In this document: positions 10,575-22,038 of the stretch, in pieces
Layout: the number at the start of each line of letters is the position of its first letter
Numbering within the stretch: the first letter of the stretch is position 1
DNA from: Massospora cicadina
Taxonomy: Eukaryota > Entomophthoromycota > Entomophthoromycetes > Entomophthorales > Entomophthoraceae
DNA: 64,000 nt
Direction of reading: 5' to 3'
Assembly (NCBI GenBank): GCA_022478985.1
Contig: JAKSZP010007909.1
Coordinates: 248,001-312,000 of the forward strand
The notes under the pieces: generated by a model
The model's input: the letters and a program-made list of their open reading frames with translations, nothing else
Databases searched by the model: none
What the model was told of the DNA's origin: nothing
Made by a program: the position numbers and the translations under genes

Positions 10575-10778
10575 TATCTCGTGGATGGGGTTCCAGAGTT
10601 GGAAGTGGAGGAAATAGTAGCCTCCCCTAGAGTAAAGAGAAGACTTGAGTACCTGGTATTTTGGAAGGGATTTGATGCAGCAGAGAACGGTTGGGTACCA
10701 GCGCATGACTGTGCACATGCCCAGGACCTGATGCCTCTTTTCACAAGCAATTTACCTAGGCCACATAATCTCATTTAA
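10575..10778 (+). CDS. Chromodomain at the C-terminus of element B pol
   Basis: The open frame reads EVEEIVASPRVKRRLEYLVF, then WKGFDAAENGWVPAHDCAHA, ending at TAA. The Y-L-V-F-W-K-G-F and E-N-x-W-V-P pattern is the chromodomain methyl-lysine cage and core. In chromoviruses this domain binds modified histone and directs integration to heterochromatin. It is the tail of a polyprotein rather than a separate gene, and an upstream frameshift (about 10560) places it in another frame from the GPY/F module. Confidence 0.85.
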   Translation, partial: YLVDGVPELEVEEIVASPRVKRRLEYLVFWKGFDAAENGWVPAHDCAHAQDLMPLFTSNLPRPHNLI

Positions 10779-10857
10779 AGCAAACTGTTGCCGTAATGAA
10801 GTTGGTTCCAGCCCACAAGACCTTTTCCCTGGCGCAAGCCCCTGGGGGAATTGAGCC

Positions 10858-10874
10858 CCAAAAGGAGCAGAGGG
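10858..10874 (+). promoter_or_regulatory. Polypurine tract of element B
   Basis: The purine-rich run AAAAGGAGCAGAGGG lies just upstream of the LTR start TGGTCATGG, as expected for the plus-strand primer. Confidence 0.6.
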
Positions 10875-11741
10875 TGGTCATGGTTAGAAAATGAAATTAA
10901 AATTGGGACCAATGTAAAAGACAAAGAAGCATGTTGGGAGTCCAATAAGGTGAAGTTAAAAAAGGCCTCCCAGACCTCAATAATACCATAGATCAACTCT
11001 GGGTCAAGGTGAAGTATGTCCAAGTTGGTCCCAAGGATGAAAGAGAAGTTCTGCACCTTTATAACAGCAGGGGCGTTAAAACGAACTAGCTTTGTGGTGT
11101 ACAATAATGGTTTCCTTTGGTTTTTAGGTGCACGGTAACTCAAAACCTTTTTGGGTTTCAAAATTTCCAGCTCAGGTCAGCTGTTTCTACAACAAATTAC
11201 CTGAGTTCGGTCAATTAACCAGTATAATGTATTGCCCAATGGAAGCGTGCGCCTATTAGCGCGCCATGGCTTAGACCCACTTCCTTTGATTGGTTGTTTT
11301 TCTGAAATCCCTTAATATCCTTATGTTAAGACTACACTCTCCCATTAATATACTTCTCTTATAATAAAGACCCCTCGCCAAGTACACCATTTTAAATTTA
11401 TGCTATCTTGGTCTATCCTGTGCATGGACCTCTTCATGAAGGTCTCACATAATGTTACCCATTTAATTATATCTAGAACAAATAAATCCGCTTGTGCAAC
11501 ATTGGGTTTCCCAGGTTCCCTCCAACCTAGGGCACCTATACTTCACCTCTGTAAGCACCGCGTGTTTCCATTTTGGTTATTTCCTACCACGTTAGCCATC
11601 TTCGCCCTATGTTATTATAGCACTTGCTCTCTATGTGGGGCTCTAGTAACTTTAACACTTGCGACTAGTTTCCTGGCGTTGGGCCTGTGCATCGTGCACC
11701 TCCACGCTGGAAACAGGAGAGTTATAGACACTCTCTTTAAT
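10875..11741 (+). repeat. 3' LTR of element B
   Basis: It is about 867 bp and aligns with 5789-6645. Conserved landmarks are 'gaccaatgt', 'ctagctttgtggtg', 'cctgagttcggtca', the TATA-like TTATAATAAAG at 11359-11369 and 'gcgactagtttcctggcgtt'. The two copies differ at many scattered sites, so the insertion is not very recent. Confidence 0.85.
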
Positions 11742-12410
11742 TGGGGGATGTGTTGGTATTTTTGCCCATCTTTCCAGCCTCTTAGGTTATCTACTGGTTT
11801 GCTAGTGGATAAGTCCTGCTAGCAAATGATCTAAGTATCAGCTGACCTCAATTTTGGGTTATTAATATCTGGGAATTTCTTAAGAATTTTTCTGGGTTTG
11901 GATCTTTTGAGGATATATCTAAATGATTACTTAAGATATCATCAGGCAGAGTTTCTAATGAAATGGGGACATCTAATAGGTGATCAATGATTAAATATCA
12001 GGTGTACCAATTGGGATTGTCCAGGTTTCATTCTCAACTGATTGAGAAAATAATTAGAAGTTTTGAGGTGAGTGATGCCACCTGCAACTAGTGAATCAAT
12101 AAGTTGTTCACAACCTGCCATAGGGGGTAGAGAGTCCCATTACTAATCAGGTCATTATCAAAATGTAGTTGGTCCAATGTTCTAGTTTGGGAAATGTTAT
12201 GAAAACGTTTTCTGGCTCTTTTTCAAGTCTCAAGGATGTCCAAAGGAGGAATCCCTAACCAGATGGAAAAGAACATCGGTGGTAGAGATGTCATAGGGAA
12301 GTTTAATGGCAACAGCTGCCATTTCAAGGCTGAGGCGCCAACCAAAGAGTTGGGCGCTGAATTCCCTCTATATATTACTTATTAATTCATATTAATAAAA
12401 AGAGATTTCT
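11742..12410. other. Unassigned AT-rich sequence between element B and LINE-1
   Basis: No open frame and no recognised domain. A TGTTGG at about 11752 after a G-rich run resembles an LTR start, and 'ctatatatta' at about 12370 resembles a TATA box. This may therefore be LTR sequence of the older element that received B or LINE-1, but no second copy was found in the window. Confidence 0.3.
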
Positions 12411-12428
12411 CTATTTGGGATAAAAGTT
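12411..12428 (+). repeat. Target-site duplication of LINE-1, 3' side of the LINE
   Basis: The 18-mer CTATTTGGGATAAAAGTT matches 17708-17725 with a single mismatch. Long duplications of variable length are typical of target-primed LINE insertion. Confidence 0.85.
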
Positions 12429-12608
12429 TTAAATTTTAAATTTATTGCGAGGAAGGCCGACCATGGGATGGACACTTCCGAATATGACTCAGACGAGACA
12501 AAACTTAGTACCAGGGGAGGCACCCCAGAGAAGCAATGCTATCTCTTGTTGCCAGCGGGAATGCCACTTATGGGAAGGGGGAGGGAACGTGTGTAGGGGA
12601 CGTAGCCA

Positions 12609-13184
12609 CTATTGAGCACGTGTGGAGGAAGGGGTCTGATTTGATGAACTAGACTGGGAACCAGGAGGAGACCAGCTGTCGGCGACGCGGTGGGAGATAT
12701 CCAAACATCCACGCTTGAAAGTGATCCACCAAATGAGACCAGAATCTGTGGACAGCTTCTGGGAGGGTGGGGGTGGAGCCAGCGATGGCATCCAAGACAA
12801 TCGTGTGGATAGTCCACATGGCGATTGCAACCACCAGAGCATGGAGGGAGGGTGGAAGGGGGAGGCCATTGATGAAGCAAACATATCTCTTGACAGACTG
12901 AAGGGATGCGTTTGATCCTGGCCCAGTAGACGTTGGACTTCGCGCCATATTACTTTAGAGGTGGGGCACTTCTCCAGGCGGTGGAACAGCGTTCCATACT
13001 GGCCACACACGACACAGGATGAGTGTAAAGCATTAGAGCGCTCAGCTGTACGATACACCCGCCTCAGGCAGCGCCACACATGGGAGCGGACTTGAGGCTG
13101 CAACAGAGGATGGTGTGCGCATTTCCAGATAGTCTTTTGGGTCTCAGTGGAATAAGGGATGTCCATTATGTCCAGGTAATCCAC
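12609..13184 (-). CDS. LINE-1 ORF2 C-terminus with zinc-binding (zf-RVT type) domain
   Basis: The frame reads HHPLLQPQVRSHVWRCLRRV, then SCVVCGQYGTLFHRLEKCPT followed by W-R-E-V-Q. The C-x2-C ... H-x4-C spacing with flanking Trp residues is the zf-RVT module found after RT in many LINEs. It belongs to the same polyprotein as the RT upstream and is separated from it by frameshifts around 13190-13500. The tail is Ser/Pro rich. Confidence 0.75.
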   Translation of the reverse strand: MDYLDIMDIPYSTETQKTIWKCAHHPLLQPQVRSHVWRCLRRVYRTAERSNALHSSCVVCGQYGTLFHRLEKCPTSKVIWREVQRLLGQDQTHPFSLSRDMFASSMASPFHPPSMLWWLQSPCGLSTRLSWMPSLAPPPPSQKLSTDSGLIWWITFKRGCLDISHRVADSWSPPGSQSSSSNQTPSSTRAQ

Positions 13185-13399
13185 CCTGGATAGGACTTGG
13201 GGTCAAATGGGGATCACGCCATCATGGATGGGTAGCCCCTGTACCTCTTGTGTGAATGAGGAGAGGGGCGGCCTCTTCAGGTTGTATGTCCACTGATACG
13301 AATTCTCCACTCTGCGCTTCGCATGGAGAGTAGGATTTGTTTGTAGTGGGTTTTGGTCCCGTGAGGACCTGTGGCCGATGTGTGTGATGTGAGGTATTT

Positions 13400-14870
13400 C
13401 ATCAGGGAGTGGGGGTTTTATGGATTGTTGAGGCCCAAGGCTCGGGAGAAGTTGGAGCAGGCCGCGCGGGACCAATGTTGGGATGGGAGTGTAGGAGCAG
13501 TGACGGCCGCGATCCAAGTGCCCAGGATCTTGGCGGCATGGGCTTTGAAGTCAAGTAGGCCCATGCCACCATGATGATGAGGGCCAAACATGACCTCTAG
13601 CCGTACTGGTGGAGGGCGGCCTGACCAAAGCCAACCTTGTAGCAAAGCATACAGGGATTTGAAGAAGCTTGGGGAGAATGGGATGTCGTGGGCTCCGAAC
13701 CAGACTTTAGATAGGAGCATAGAGTTGGCAAGAACAACCCTGCCAGTGAGGGTAGTAGGGTGGGCTCTGAGAGAGGCGATTCACTTCGTCACGTTGTCCA
13801 GTATATGGCCCTCCATTACTGCTGACGCATATCCACCTGCCTCCATCCATACGCCCAGATGGCGTACTGGTCCTATGGTAGGTCGTGGCACAAAGGGAAG
13901 CACCAGTGGAGCGGTGTGTGTTGAGTTAGTAAGGCGTGGACGTGGGCGAGCAGATGGGCCAGGTTGGGAACTACTTGCTGGGGCCCAGCAGTTCTGAAAC
14001 CAAACAAGGAGGATGATTTCGGTTTTGGAGGCGTTCAGTGCCGCGTTGCTTACCTGGGAATATTCCTGGATGAGGGCTTCAAGCGCGCGTGCATCTTTGT
14101 TATTAGACACCCCCACCACGCAATCATCTGCAAATGCCATCATCTTGACTGGGGTTTGGCCTGGCACATGGACCCCAATGAGTTGGGCATTCATATTTCG
14201 CAGTAGTGGGTCAAGGCTGAAGTTGTATAAGAGTGGGCTGAGGGGGTCCCCTTGTCGCAGGCCCCTTTGAGGACGGACTACCTCCATTAGGAAACCTGGG
14301 CCGCACACTGCCATTGTTGCAGATTCCGTGAGCAGCATCACCCAGTTAATGAAGCGGGGAGGTAGGCGGAATTGTTGGAGGCAGGACCTAAGGTATTCCC
14401 AGTTTACTCTATCATAGGCCTTTTGTTGGTCCAAGAATACAAGTGCCCCAGAGGCTGTGGACTTACACACATTAGCCACAGAGTGCACGTTATCCCAAAT
14501 CGACCTTCTGGGGATGAAGCCAAATTGTTCTGGGAGATGGTGGCAGATGCTACAGTCCCTAAACGGTTAGCCATGATTTTGGTTAAAATTTTGGTGTCTG
14601 TGTTTGTTAGAGAAATGGGGCGCCAGTTGGCTAAGTCTAGCCTATCCCCTTTCTTGAAGAGTGTGACCATAAAAACCTCATGTCCTCCTGGTAGGAGGCG
14701 CATTTCCAACAGGCTTTGGTTGAGTGAGGCTAGCAGCAATAGGGATATATATTTAAAATATTTTTTGTAGAACTCATATGGAATGCCATCTGGGCCTGGG
14801 CATTTTTGGTTTGGCGCACCGCGAATGGTAGTCCATAATTCGTTTGGAGTAATTAAATTCATTATTTCTG
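13400..14870 (-). pseudogene. LINE-1 reverse transcriptase
   Basis: The piece 14862-14404 holds the N-terminal RT motifs KCPGPDGIPYEFYK and FKKGDRLDLANWRPISL. The piece 14488-13781 continues with 'GALVFLDQQKAYDRVNW' (first catalytic Asp), 'GLRQGDPLSPLLYN' and AFADDCVVG (the FADD box). A frameshift at about 14480 separates the two, and another follows at about 13980. Motifs and order match L1-clade RT. The RT of the sister copy at 51541-52992 is open and guided this reading. Confidence 0.88.
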
Positions 14871-15499
14871 GGTATCGGAAAATGGTGCGGATATGAGTTC
14901 AGTTGAGAAATTTCGCCATTTCAGCTGGCTGAATTGGTTTGGCTCAGTATAACTCGGAGTAATATCTTTGCATTTCGATTGCCACTTCAGCTGGTGTGTC
15001 CACAATAGAATTATCTGATCTTTGCACCTGTGTACAGGCCACGCTCTGGCGTGGTGCAAAATTTTTTTTGAAGAAGTATGCGGTGCACTTATCACCTTTA
15101 GTAATGCGTGTGGCCCTGTATTGGACACAAACCTGATGTTTGTGTTGCCTTTCAAGTGCGTTGAGGTGGGCGGCTGCCTCCGCCCACTTCTGGCCCCATG
15201 CAGGGCTATATCCTGAGGCTGGAATGTTGGACTCCAAGTGGGCCAATTCTGCCAGTGCGCATGATATAACCGCAAATGTGGCTCATGAGCGTCTGGATGA
15301 GAGATGGCGATAGTGGCGGATGGTGTCTTCTTTGAAAGTTGCCCATGTGGAAATGGGGTCCGCGCAAAACGGTGCAACAAATGATTTTGCCAAAGTTGCC
15401 TCTTCCACCCATGTGGAAAATCCTGGCAATGCGAGCTCTGGGGGGCGGATTTTGCACCAATGTGGGGCCTTTGCAACTGTGACAGGTAAGTGGTATGTT

Positions 15500-16191
15500 A
15501 TCGAGACCAGTCAGTGGTTGGAGAATTCTATTTTTGTTGTTTTGAAGTGGGAGATGTGGGGTTGGAATTTCGCCGGCGCTAGAATAAGGTTGATGAGGGT
15601 CATGGACCTTAATTGGCCATTGTGGACGTGGGGATGCGTCATGTTTTTGAGCAGTGGGGCATGTCATGGCAGCGCATCCATTAACCCAAGGGTGGCTTTT
15701 AGAACACGTAGTTCTACGTGACCCTGTGGGGCGTGGGGTAAGGCGGCCACCGGTCCATTGGTGAGGTTAGCCAACAGTTCATGTCGCCAATTAGGAAAGA
15801 ATTGGGGGTAGCAGGAGGGATTTGACCGATGAGAAAAATTCCGATGCTCATGTGCACCATTTGGGGCGTAAATGTTGACAATTGTGTGTGCAACATCAGC
15901 CCATGAGAAGGTGACAACGAGCACTCGGCAATTTAGGAATGTTTATGAAGATGTAAATTTGAAAAAATTGTTTTTCCAAATTAGCACCCCACAGTGCTTT
16001 GACCAAAAGGATAGGGATGGTAGGAGCATTGTTTTCCAAGCTTCCTCGGAACCTCGTGGACAGTGGGACTCCTGGATGGCCTGGATATCCATGGGTAAAT
16101 TGTTTTGTAGAAAACTCAGTTTCCTAGCTTGGGATGGGGAGGCCTTGAGTCCGGCGATATTCAACGTCCCTAGAGTGAAGGTTTCCCCCAA
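15500..16191 (-). pseudogene. LINE-1 apurinic-type endonuclease
   Basis: The frame 16191-15943 starts TLGTLNIAGLKA and reads 'DIQAIQESH' (the L-N-I-x-G and Q-E-x-H boxes). It then shifts frame to VNIYAPNG (15924-15664) and, in a third frame, 'FLIGDMNCW' (the G-D-x-N box). Together these are the endonuclease/exonuclease/phosphatase signature of L1-like ORF2, which nicks target DNA to prime reverse transcription. Two or more frameshifts make it inactive. Confidence 0.8.
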
Positions 16192-16300
16192 TGCACCTTA
16201 GGTGTGAGGGGGTGGGCCCCCGGGCCCACCAGCCTCTTCCAGGTCCCCACAGGCTTTCACAGCAGCGTGGGTAGAGGCAGCAATGCTATTGGGGTTTTTG

Positions 16301-17464
16301 TTAATTTTTGTGGAAAGAGTCGCGTTGGCTTTGGCCTTCACTTTTTGTTTTCCCGACGTTGGACGAATTTTTTGCGGTGCAGATAAGTTTGGTGCACCAT
16401 TGAGTGGGGCAAAAAAAAATTTCAGTTGGGATAGGTCCCAAGTCAGTTTCAACTGGGGCTTGGGTGCAGCGATTGGGTGAGATCGAATCTCCCATCAGAT
16501 CCTTGGATTGAGTGGCCCATTTGGCATGGGCCTCCCAATCTGATTGGGTGATGGATTCCTGAGTTGCTTCCGCCGTGAAGGTCTCCATGTCCTCCTGGCG
16601 TTGTGAGTGTGGGATGTTGGTGGTGGCCTTGGCCGCTTCCTTGGCCGCGGTCCTATGGGCCTGCTTGGCCTTCTTCTGCTCCTGTGGGGAGATGGGCTTT
16701 ACCAATAGGTAGCAGCCTTGTGCTCCCCACGGGAAAGCCTCCTTGGTGCTTGCAGTTGGTTCGTAGTGCGCCTCTCCACTGGCCATGGCCGCTGAGGGGT
16801 GCTCTTGGAATGTGACGCCCTCTTTGATGGGGCATGCATGCGCCTTATGGCCGAACGCATCACAGTGGGTGCAAATGGGGGGCGCGCTGTCCACAGTTAC
16901 CCGGAATGGGTGGGTGGTGTGCCCTGCAATGTCAATAAATGTGGAGTGTGGGATCTGGGTTAGGTCCTTCACGATCTCCTTAGTTGGGGTCAGAACTGTG
17001 ATGGCTTTGCCGGTGCACAGGTGTGGCATCAGCGTGAAATGTTGCATTTTGAAAGATTGTATTTCACCATATATGGTGAGACCATCTTTCAGGTGTTGCT
17101 CCAAAATGTCACATTTTACCGTAGTAGGCAAAAAGTCAAACGTGAGGAAAATTTGGTTTGATTTTGTCCATCTGGTGCATTTAGTTTTGATGACCCATTG
17201 CCCTTCGGGGAGGTCAACCACTATGCACACCACTGCAGCCTCATCTGCTGCTATTTTGCCTTTGAAACCTAGGTCCAGCCAACTGCGTGACATGGAGTGA
17301 GGTGCAACGTACACCGCGGTCAGGAAAATTTTGTGTACATCTTCACAAAATTTTTCCCATAAGGCCGTTTTTGGATGTCCAGATACACACGGACTCTGAA
17401 TTCCACCAACAAAAGTGGCTGGGAATGTGGCGTGTTGATGTACTGGTTGCATCATGCTTGCCAC
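16301..17464 (-). CDS. LINE-1 ORF1 (nucleic-acid binding, CCHC knuckle), 387 aa open
   Basis: This is the longest open frame of this copy. Residues 33-190 form an alpha/beta region like the DUF4283/RRM-like domain of LINE ORF1 (LWEKFCEDVHKIFL, then 'FLTFDFLPTTVKCDILEQHL'). Residues 198-211 form a zinc knuckle (C198-x2-C201-x4-H206-x4-C211, core CTHCDAFGHKAHAC). The C-terminal third is rich in Lys, Ala and Thr. The start is uncertain: the sister copy suggests an upstream N-terminal extension in another frame to about 17560. ORF1 proteins coat LINE RNA. Confidence 0.8.
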   Translation of the reverse strand: MASMMQPVHQHATFPATFVGGIQSPCVSGHPKTALWEKFCEDVHKIFLTAVYVAPHSMSRSWLDLGFKGKIAADEAAVVCIVVDLPEGQWVIKTKCTRWTKSNQIFLTFDFLPTTVKCDILEQHLKDGLTIYGEIQSFKMQHFTLMPHLCTGKAITVLTPTKEIVKDLTQIPHSTFIDIAGHTTHPFRVTVDSAPPICTHCDAFGHKAHACPIKEGVTFQEHPSAAMASGEAHYEPTASTKEAFPWGAQGCYLLVKPISPQEQKKAKQAHRTAAKEAAKATTNIPHSQRQEDMETFTAEATQESITQSDWEAHAKWATQSKDLMGDSISPNRCTQAPVETDLGPIPTEIFFCPTQWCTKLICTAKNSSNVGKTKSEGQSQRDSFHKN

Positions 17465-17707
17465 GCGAGTATCTCCGGGAAAATTGTGACCGCCAGTTTT
17501 TTTAGATTTTTTTCTATTCCGCCAGATTCTCCAGGGCGTTTTCGAACGTTAGGAGGCCGCGGGCCTTCCGCCTGCTCCTCTTGCCTTGCTTGCCCAACTG
17601 CTCCCAGACATGGGCGCAGACTAATCCTCTTTATGAGATTATCAAACTAGATTTAGTCTTGAATTGAATGGTTTGCAAAAGTGTTTGCAACGAGAAAAAA
17701 AGTTTTT

Positions 17708-17725
17708 CTATTTGGGATATAAGTT
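17708..17725 (+). repeat. Target-site duplication of LINE-1, 5' side of the LINE
   Basis: The 18-mer CTATTTGGGATATAAGTT is the partner of 12411-12428, with one A/T difference at the 13th base. Confidence 0.85.
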
Positions 17726-18090
17726 ATATTCATTATTATAAATTATTGTTGTGGTATACAATAATTATGGACTCTTTTGTGTGTATAAAGAGTAAGGATC
17801 AGGGATCCTTAGAAAAGAAGCTGAAATTAGATCTGAATCTCTGAAGACTCAGTGTGATGAGAAAAAGTGTAGGACTTTCTGAATCTGAGAGTGTATTAGG
17901 TTCAGTCAGAACAGGGAAAAATCCCCTATAGTTAATTGTATTTCATGGATTATTATAGATCTAGTGTTGGACCATATTGAGCTTATCTATTCTACTGCGT
18001 AAATTAATCATCATACTATTATCAATCACATATCAACTACTATCAAGCAACGCGAAATCCTGCACATACCAACCTGTACAGTTAACTTAT
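17726..18090. other. Unassigned AT-rich flank
   Basis: No frame or motif is recognised. By position it may be decayed pol sequence of element C, whose integrase begins just downstream. Confidence 0.25.
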
Positions 18091-19330
18091 GGGGTTTATC
18101 AGTTTAGTCAGTCTTTAACATAGTCAAAAGTCCAGATTTTAACACCTGGCCTCTCCTATGACGTTACACTGTGTTTCATCTTGTATTACCTGCACCAGGG
18201 CCATGACTGATCTATCTAACAATAAGGGCCTTCTTCATCCATTGCAGAGGGCCTCTAGACCGTGGAACTCTGTATCAGTGGATTTATTACTGAACTTTCC
18301 TTCATAATTCTTCAATACCATTATAGTAGAAATTGCCAGTTCACACAGTAATCATTGGTCATCCCTTATTATACACCCGTCACTGCTAAGGAATTGGTCA
18401 AGTTATTTATCAACTATGTCAGCCCAATTAAGGGTCTTTAGGAATTTATCAACAACTGAACCCATAATCTACTTCTTTTATCTGATAAGCCATATCTTTC
18501 TATTTGAAAGTCAAGCCCTGCCACTCCACATCATTTCACCCCAAATTGGATGTCAAAACTGAGAGAGTGAATCATATACCATTTCAATACCTCCGCTGCT
18601 ATGCCACTACAACCATTGACTCCTGGGGTTAGACTTTCCTCAAGCCTAGTTTTACCACACATCAACTCCTTTCAATCTTCCACATGCTCACCTTTCCAAG
18701 AAGCCTTAGATAAGACTCATACTTAACAGTAGGCTCCTGCGTTAATCCCTAAGTACTTGCCGCTGCTGACATAGGCACATACATTTTTAAAACACAGATG
18801 CTTGTACTGGAACATCTCATGACAGCAATCTAGGATTATAATAATAAATCTAATGGAAAGGAGTGACGCCCTGCGCATGAAACCTTAGTTGAATCTCTGG
18901 TAGTGTTTTATGCATGCAATCTTTGAATTTAAGTAACTATAAAAAAACTAGCATACAGGTAGGTTGCCCCTTTCCATTAGAAAAGGTGTTATTCTCTGAG
19001 ACCTACCGCCTTCAACTACCAGAACACTAGAATGTTTACCCAGCTTACACTTCTCTATCCTCTCTCCATATAAGTTACCTATTCCATTCTCTCCAGAACC
19101 TAACCAATTTGGTAATAGTATAGAAGCTGAGGTAAAAGAAGTTTTGGAATCAAAGTTTTCTCTGCATGGAATCTAGTACCTCCTCTCCTAGAAGGGATAC
19201 CCTGATTATGAAAACTCTTGGGTGAACGCCAAGGGCTTTAGAAACTGCAAGGAACTCTTAAAAAGTAGCTTTTCATATACCAATGGCACCACGCCCCTTA
19301 GAAATTCTTGAGCATACTTGCAATTAACTC
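18090..19330 (+). pseudogene. pol: Element C: integrase-chromodomain remnant of a chromovirus
   Basis: The plus strand, with many stops, reads a zinc-finger end (CVSSCITCTRA, about 18170-18205), then 'RPWNSVSVDLL' (first integrase Asp, about 18260-18285) and a long decayed core. 'YRLQLPEH' follows at about 19005-19028. At 19115-19270 lies a chromodomain: EAEVKEVLESKF, then a Y-L-L...E-G-I-P-D-Y-E-N-S-W-V-N-A-K pattern. RT and RNase H are absent. It is the 3' part of an older chromovirus than B. Confidence 0.7.
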
Positions 19331-22038
19331 CCGGCATCCATAAGACTTAAACTTGGCCTCCCACTCACAAGGGAAGTTTGTCTTCAACAATAGGAATTGG
19401 TAATGTAAGTCTTAAAAGCAGTTCCAATACATATGGATCATGAAGTATTCCATTTTTGAAAAAGAGACAATTGTCCCCTGCTTTCCCAATGGAATGTGGG
19501 GATCTCGCTCACATATTGAATGAGCTCTGGGTGTGTGCACCTTGTGCATAGTTAAGGTCATCATGACCCATTTTACCCCAACCTTGAGTTAAACTTCCCT
19601 TTATAAGATATCCCTTGCGTTCTAAAAAGATTTCTAATTTGTGAGATTAATTGCATGATTTTGGACCACATTTTTACCCAATCCCAGCTAATCAAACCTC
19701 TGTCTGATTGTAAATTTCATATGAATAACCTAAAATCTGCCTCAAAAATACCCAAGCCCCCTATAATGGTGCCAAGACGAATCAATTGTTGAGACAGCTA
19801 TCAATAAAGATAATATTTAGCAACAATTCCTGATTCCACCACTGAATCAAATTGTTTCTTGCCTTAATGCTGCAGCCAAACTATAGCTAATTGTTGTCAT
19901 TTAAGACTCCAAAGCCCCTCCATTTTTTATATTATCGCAATTTTAAAAATCATTTCCAAACTGATTATAATCAATTTAATTTTTTTCTTTTTTCTAATAT
20001 CTAAAGCCTTAACGACTAAATAATAAATAAAATTTTGATACAAATCAATCCTTAATTGGTGCCTAAATTCAGAAGGGTTATATGACCATTAGGATAATTT
20101 CTGGATAATACAAAAAGTTTATATAAAAAAGATAAATTATGTAATTCTAACACTCCCAATAAATTAGCTTTTGTATATCTTGTACTTTGACTACTGCAGA
20201 ATAGGCCTCAGCATAACTTAAAGTTTAAACACATACAGATTATCTATCCTGACTGTCTCCTTGCCTGCCTTATTTAGAAGCCATCACTTATCTTCCTAGG
20301 AGTAGTACTCCCCGCATTAGCAGTCATAATAGCCACAGCAAACATGGATCATAGGCTCTTCATGCAATGAATATGAACTTCTAGATGAGTAATTATATCC
20401 ATATTGTAAGCTTTAATAAGACAAGCAACCACTATTACCAGAGCCCTTTTTGTCTTCCCATCCCCTCCCTCCTCCTAAGGCATTCCAAATTTGACCAGCG
20501 GTTGCCCTCACAACTGCTATTAGAAAATTTTGTGAAGGCATTTAATATTTTTTAAATCTTTACTTGCTAATGTTTCCTATAGATCTTTAATAAACAAAGT
20601 CTTATGCAATGATGTGCCCATGTCATTCCAGTTGTTCCTTGGTTCATTGAGAATCATAAACTTAAGCCTAGTATAAATTCTTATTCGTTTTTCTGAACCC
20701 CAAAAGCTCACCATGCCACCATTTTCCTGTTAAATCACATCGCCACTGCCTGATGATTAAGTATGTGGCAGCGGCGCTCTAACCTCTAGTGTTTTACAAC
20801 CTGCTGGAAGTCACGTTGAGACTGGTTTAACTAGTACTCTCAACACTTCTGGCCACATCTTTCCACCAAAGATTAGCACTCAGTCTTAAGTGTGTCCACT
20901 TGACTCGTCCTCACCCATGTACACTTCCTATATCCACCATTTTTTCTAACTTTGGTCCAACTATAGATGTCTATTCTCATATGCCGTCAAATTGATTATC
21001 AAACTTGTCAATGTTGCCTTTGCACTGTCTATCTTTATTAACTTCAGTCATTATAAGGCTCTTTTGATATAGGATTCTCATTGAGGAGGATGATACTGCT
21101 GCAGCAACTTCCATAACTTTAAAAAACACCCCTTCTCCACCATACACTTTCATTTCTGCTGGCATCACGCTGGTGATGTAAATCATTAGTATACTTTTAC
21201 ATCTCAAGCCACCATTAGTATATATGAGCAATTGATTCAAGGGGCTGCCTATAACACCAAATTCATACTACACTTCAGTGTTCCCTCTGGTGCAGAGCAC
21301 CTTGTAGCCCTTGCATCACTTCCACTATAACTTCACACAACCTGAGCTATGCCTAACATACTCTTCCATGTGCTTGAATCACCGCAGATCTAATTCTTTT
21401 TTTGATATCATGTTTAAAAAGGGTTGCCAGATTTGTACCCTATGTTTTAAATTTAATCCAATCAAGAGGTTCTTTTACCATGCCACTTAATCTCACCACT
21501 GACCCCAATTCTGATAATGTACCAGCGCCATATTAATAAGGTGCTTTGCTGCCACACCCAACCACCCAGATCACCTGATGGGCTAGCGCATTAATTAAGT
21601 TCCACCCAGACCTCATATACTATCACAAAAATAATTTCTTCAGCTAATTGGGATCAAGCCTCTACCACCATTTGCACCCAAGATCCACCCTCTGCCCACC
21701 ACATAAAATTATTTTGAATTATAATCCAGTTGAACAAAAACCTTTCTGGTTTTAATTGACCAAGGTAACTGAGTCAAGTGAAGTTGTCTCTCCTCTGACA
21801 ACCCTTCCCATTTTTGACAATTCCTCAAACTAGGATTTTACGCTAGGTTACTTTTTCAGTATGCTCTAAAAGTTAGCGCTAAATTTTTTAGAGCCCACCA
21901 ACTAACTGAGGAGGCAGTTTTCTCATGAATGTCACCCTATATGCAAGGCTGTTTCTATGTCAATCTTATTCTGTAAAAGGACTCATCTCTTTGACTACCT
22001 TTCTTGATCACTCCTTTCTGACAATCATGAAACTAACT
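19331..22038. other. 2.7 kb without a recognised gene
   Basis: AT-rich, with many stops in all frames. 19440-19640 (TATA-like 'ctttataagata' at about 19610) may be 3' LTR sequence of element C. 20700-21900 is somewhat GC-richer with short open stretches on both strands (for example 87 codons, minus, 21240-20977) but no motif I recognise. It could be decayed gag or protease of an old element. No TSD or paired repeat was found. Confidence 0.3.

Larger units (their letters stand above)
5789..11741 (+). mobile_element. Element B: chromodomain Ty3/Gypsy (chromovirus), nearly full length
   Basis: Two direct repeats of about 860 bp flank an internal region coding, in order, a gag remnant, protease, RT, RNase H, integrase and a C-terminal chromodomain. 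A purine tract precedes the 3' LTR. The flanking 5-mers tgagg (5784-5788) and tgggg (11742-11746) could be a target-site duplication with one transition. Long parts of pol remain open and RT keeps YMDD, so this is the best-preserved LTR element here, although stops and frameshifts make this copy inactive. Confidence 0.88.
12429..17707 (-). mobile_element. LINE-1 copy: L1-like non-LTR retrotransposon, minus strand
   Basis: About 5.3 kb bounded by an 18-bp target-site duplication. On the minus strand it codes ORF1 with a CCHC knuckle, an apurinic-type endonuclease, RT and a C-terminal zinc-binding domain. The 3' end (low coordinates) carries an A/T tail of repeated AAATTTA rather than a pure poly(A). 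It is clearly more GC-rich than its surroundings. A second copy lies at 50854-56129. It appears full length at the 5' end, since both copies start at the same 'ttgcaa...gagaaa' edge. Confidence 0.9.

Noticed and set aside
13590..13997. 135-codon plus frame repeated in both LINE copies (also 52007-52414)
   Set aside because: Its conservation follows from the conserved minus-strand RT coding. No independent motif.
15320..15721. Plus-strand frames of 60-170 codons inside both LINEs (for example 16785-17300, 53392-53907)
   Set aside because: They lie opposite ORF1, endonuclease or RT readings with clear motifs; GC-rich sequence gives chance open frames.
20977..21240. 87-codon minus frame as a gene
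   Set aside because: No motif, no neighbour of the same type and surrounded by stops. Kept only as part of an unassigned region.
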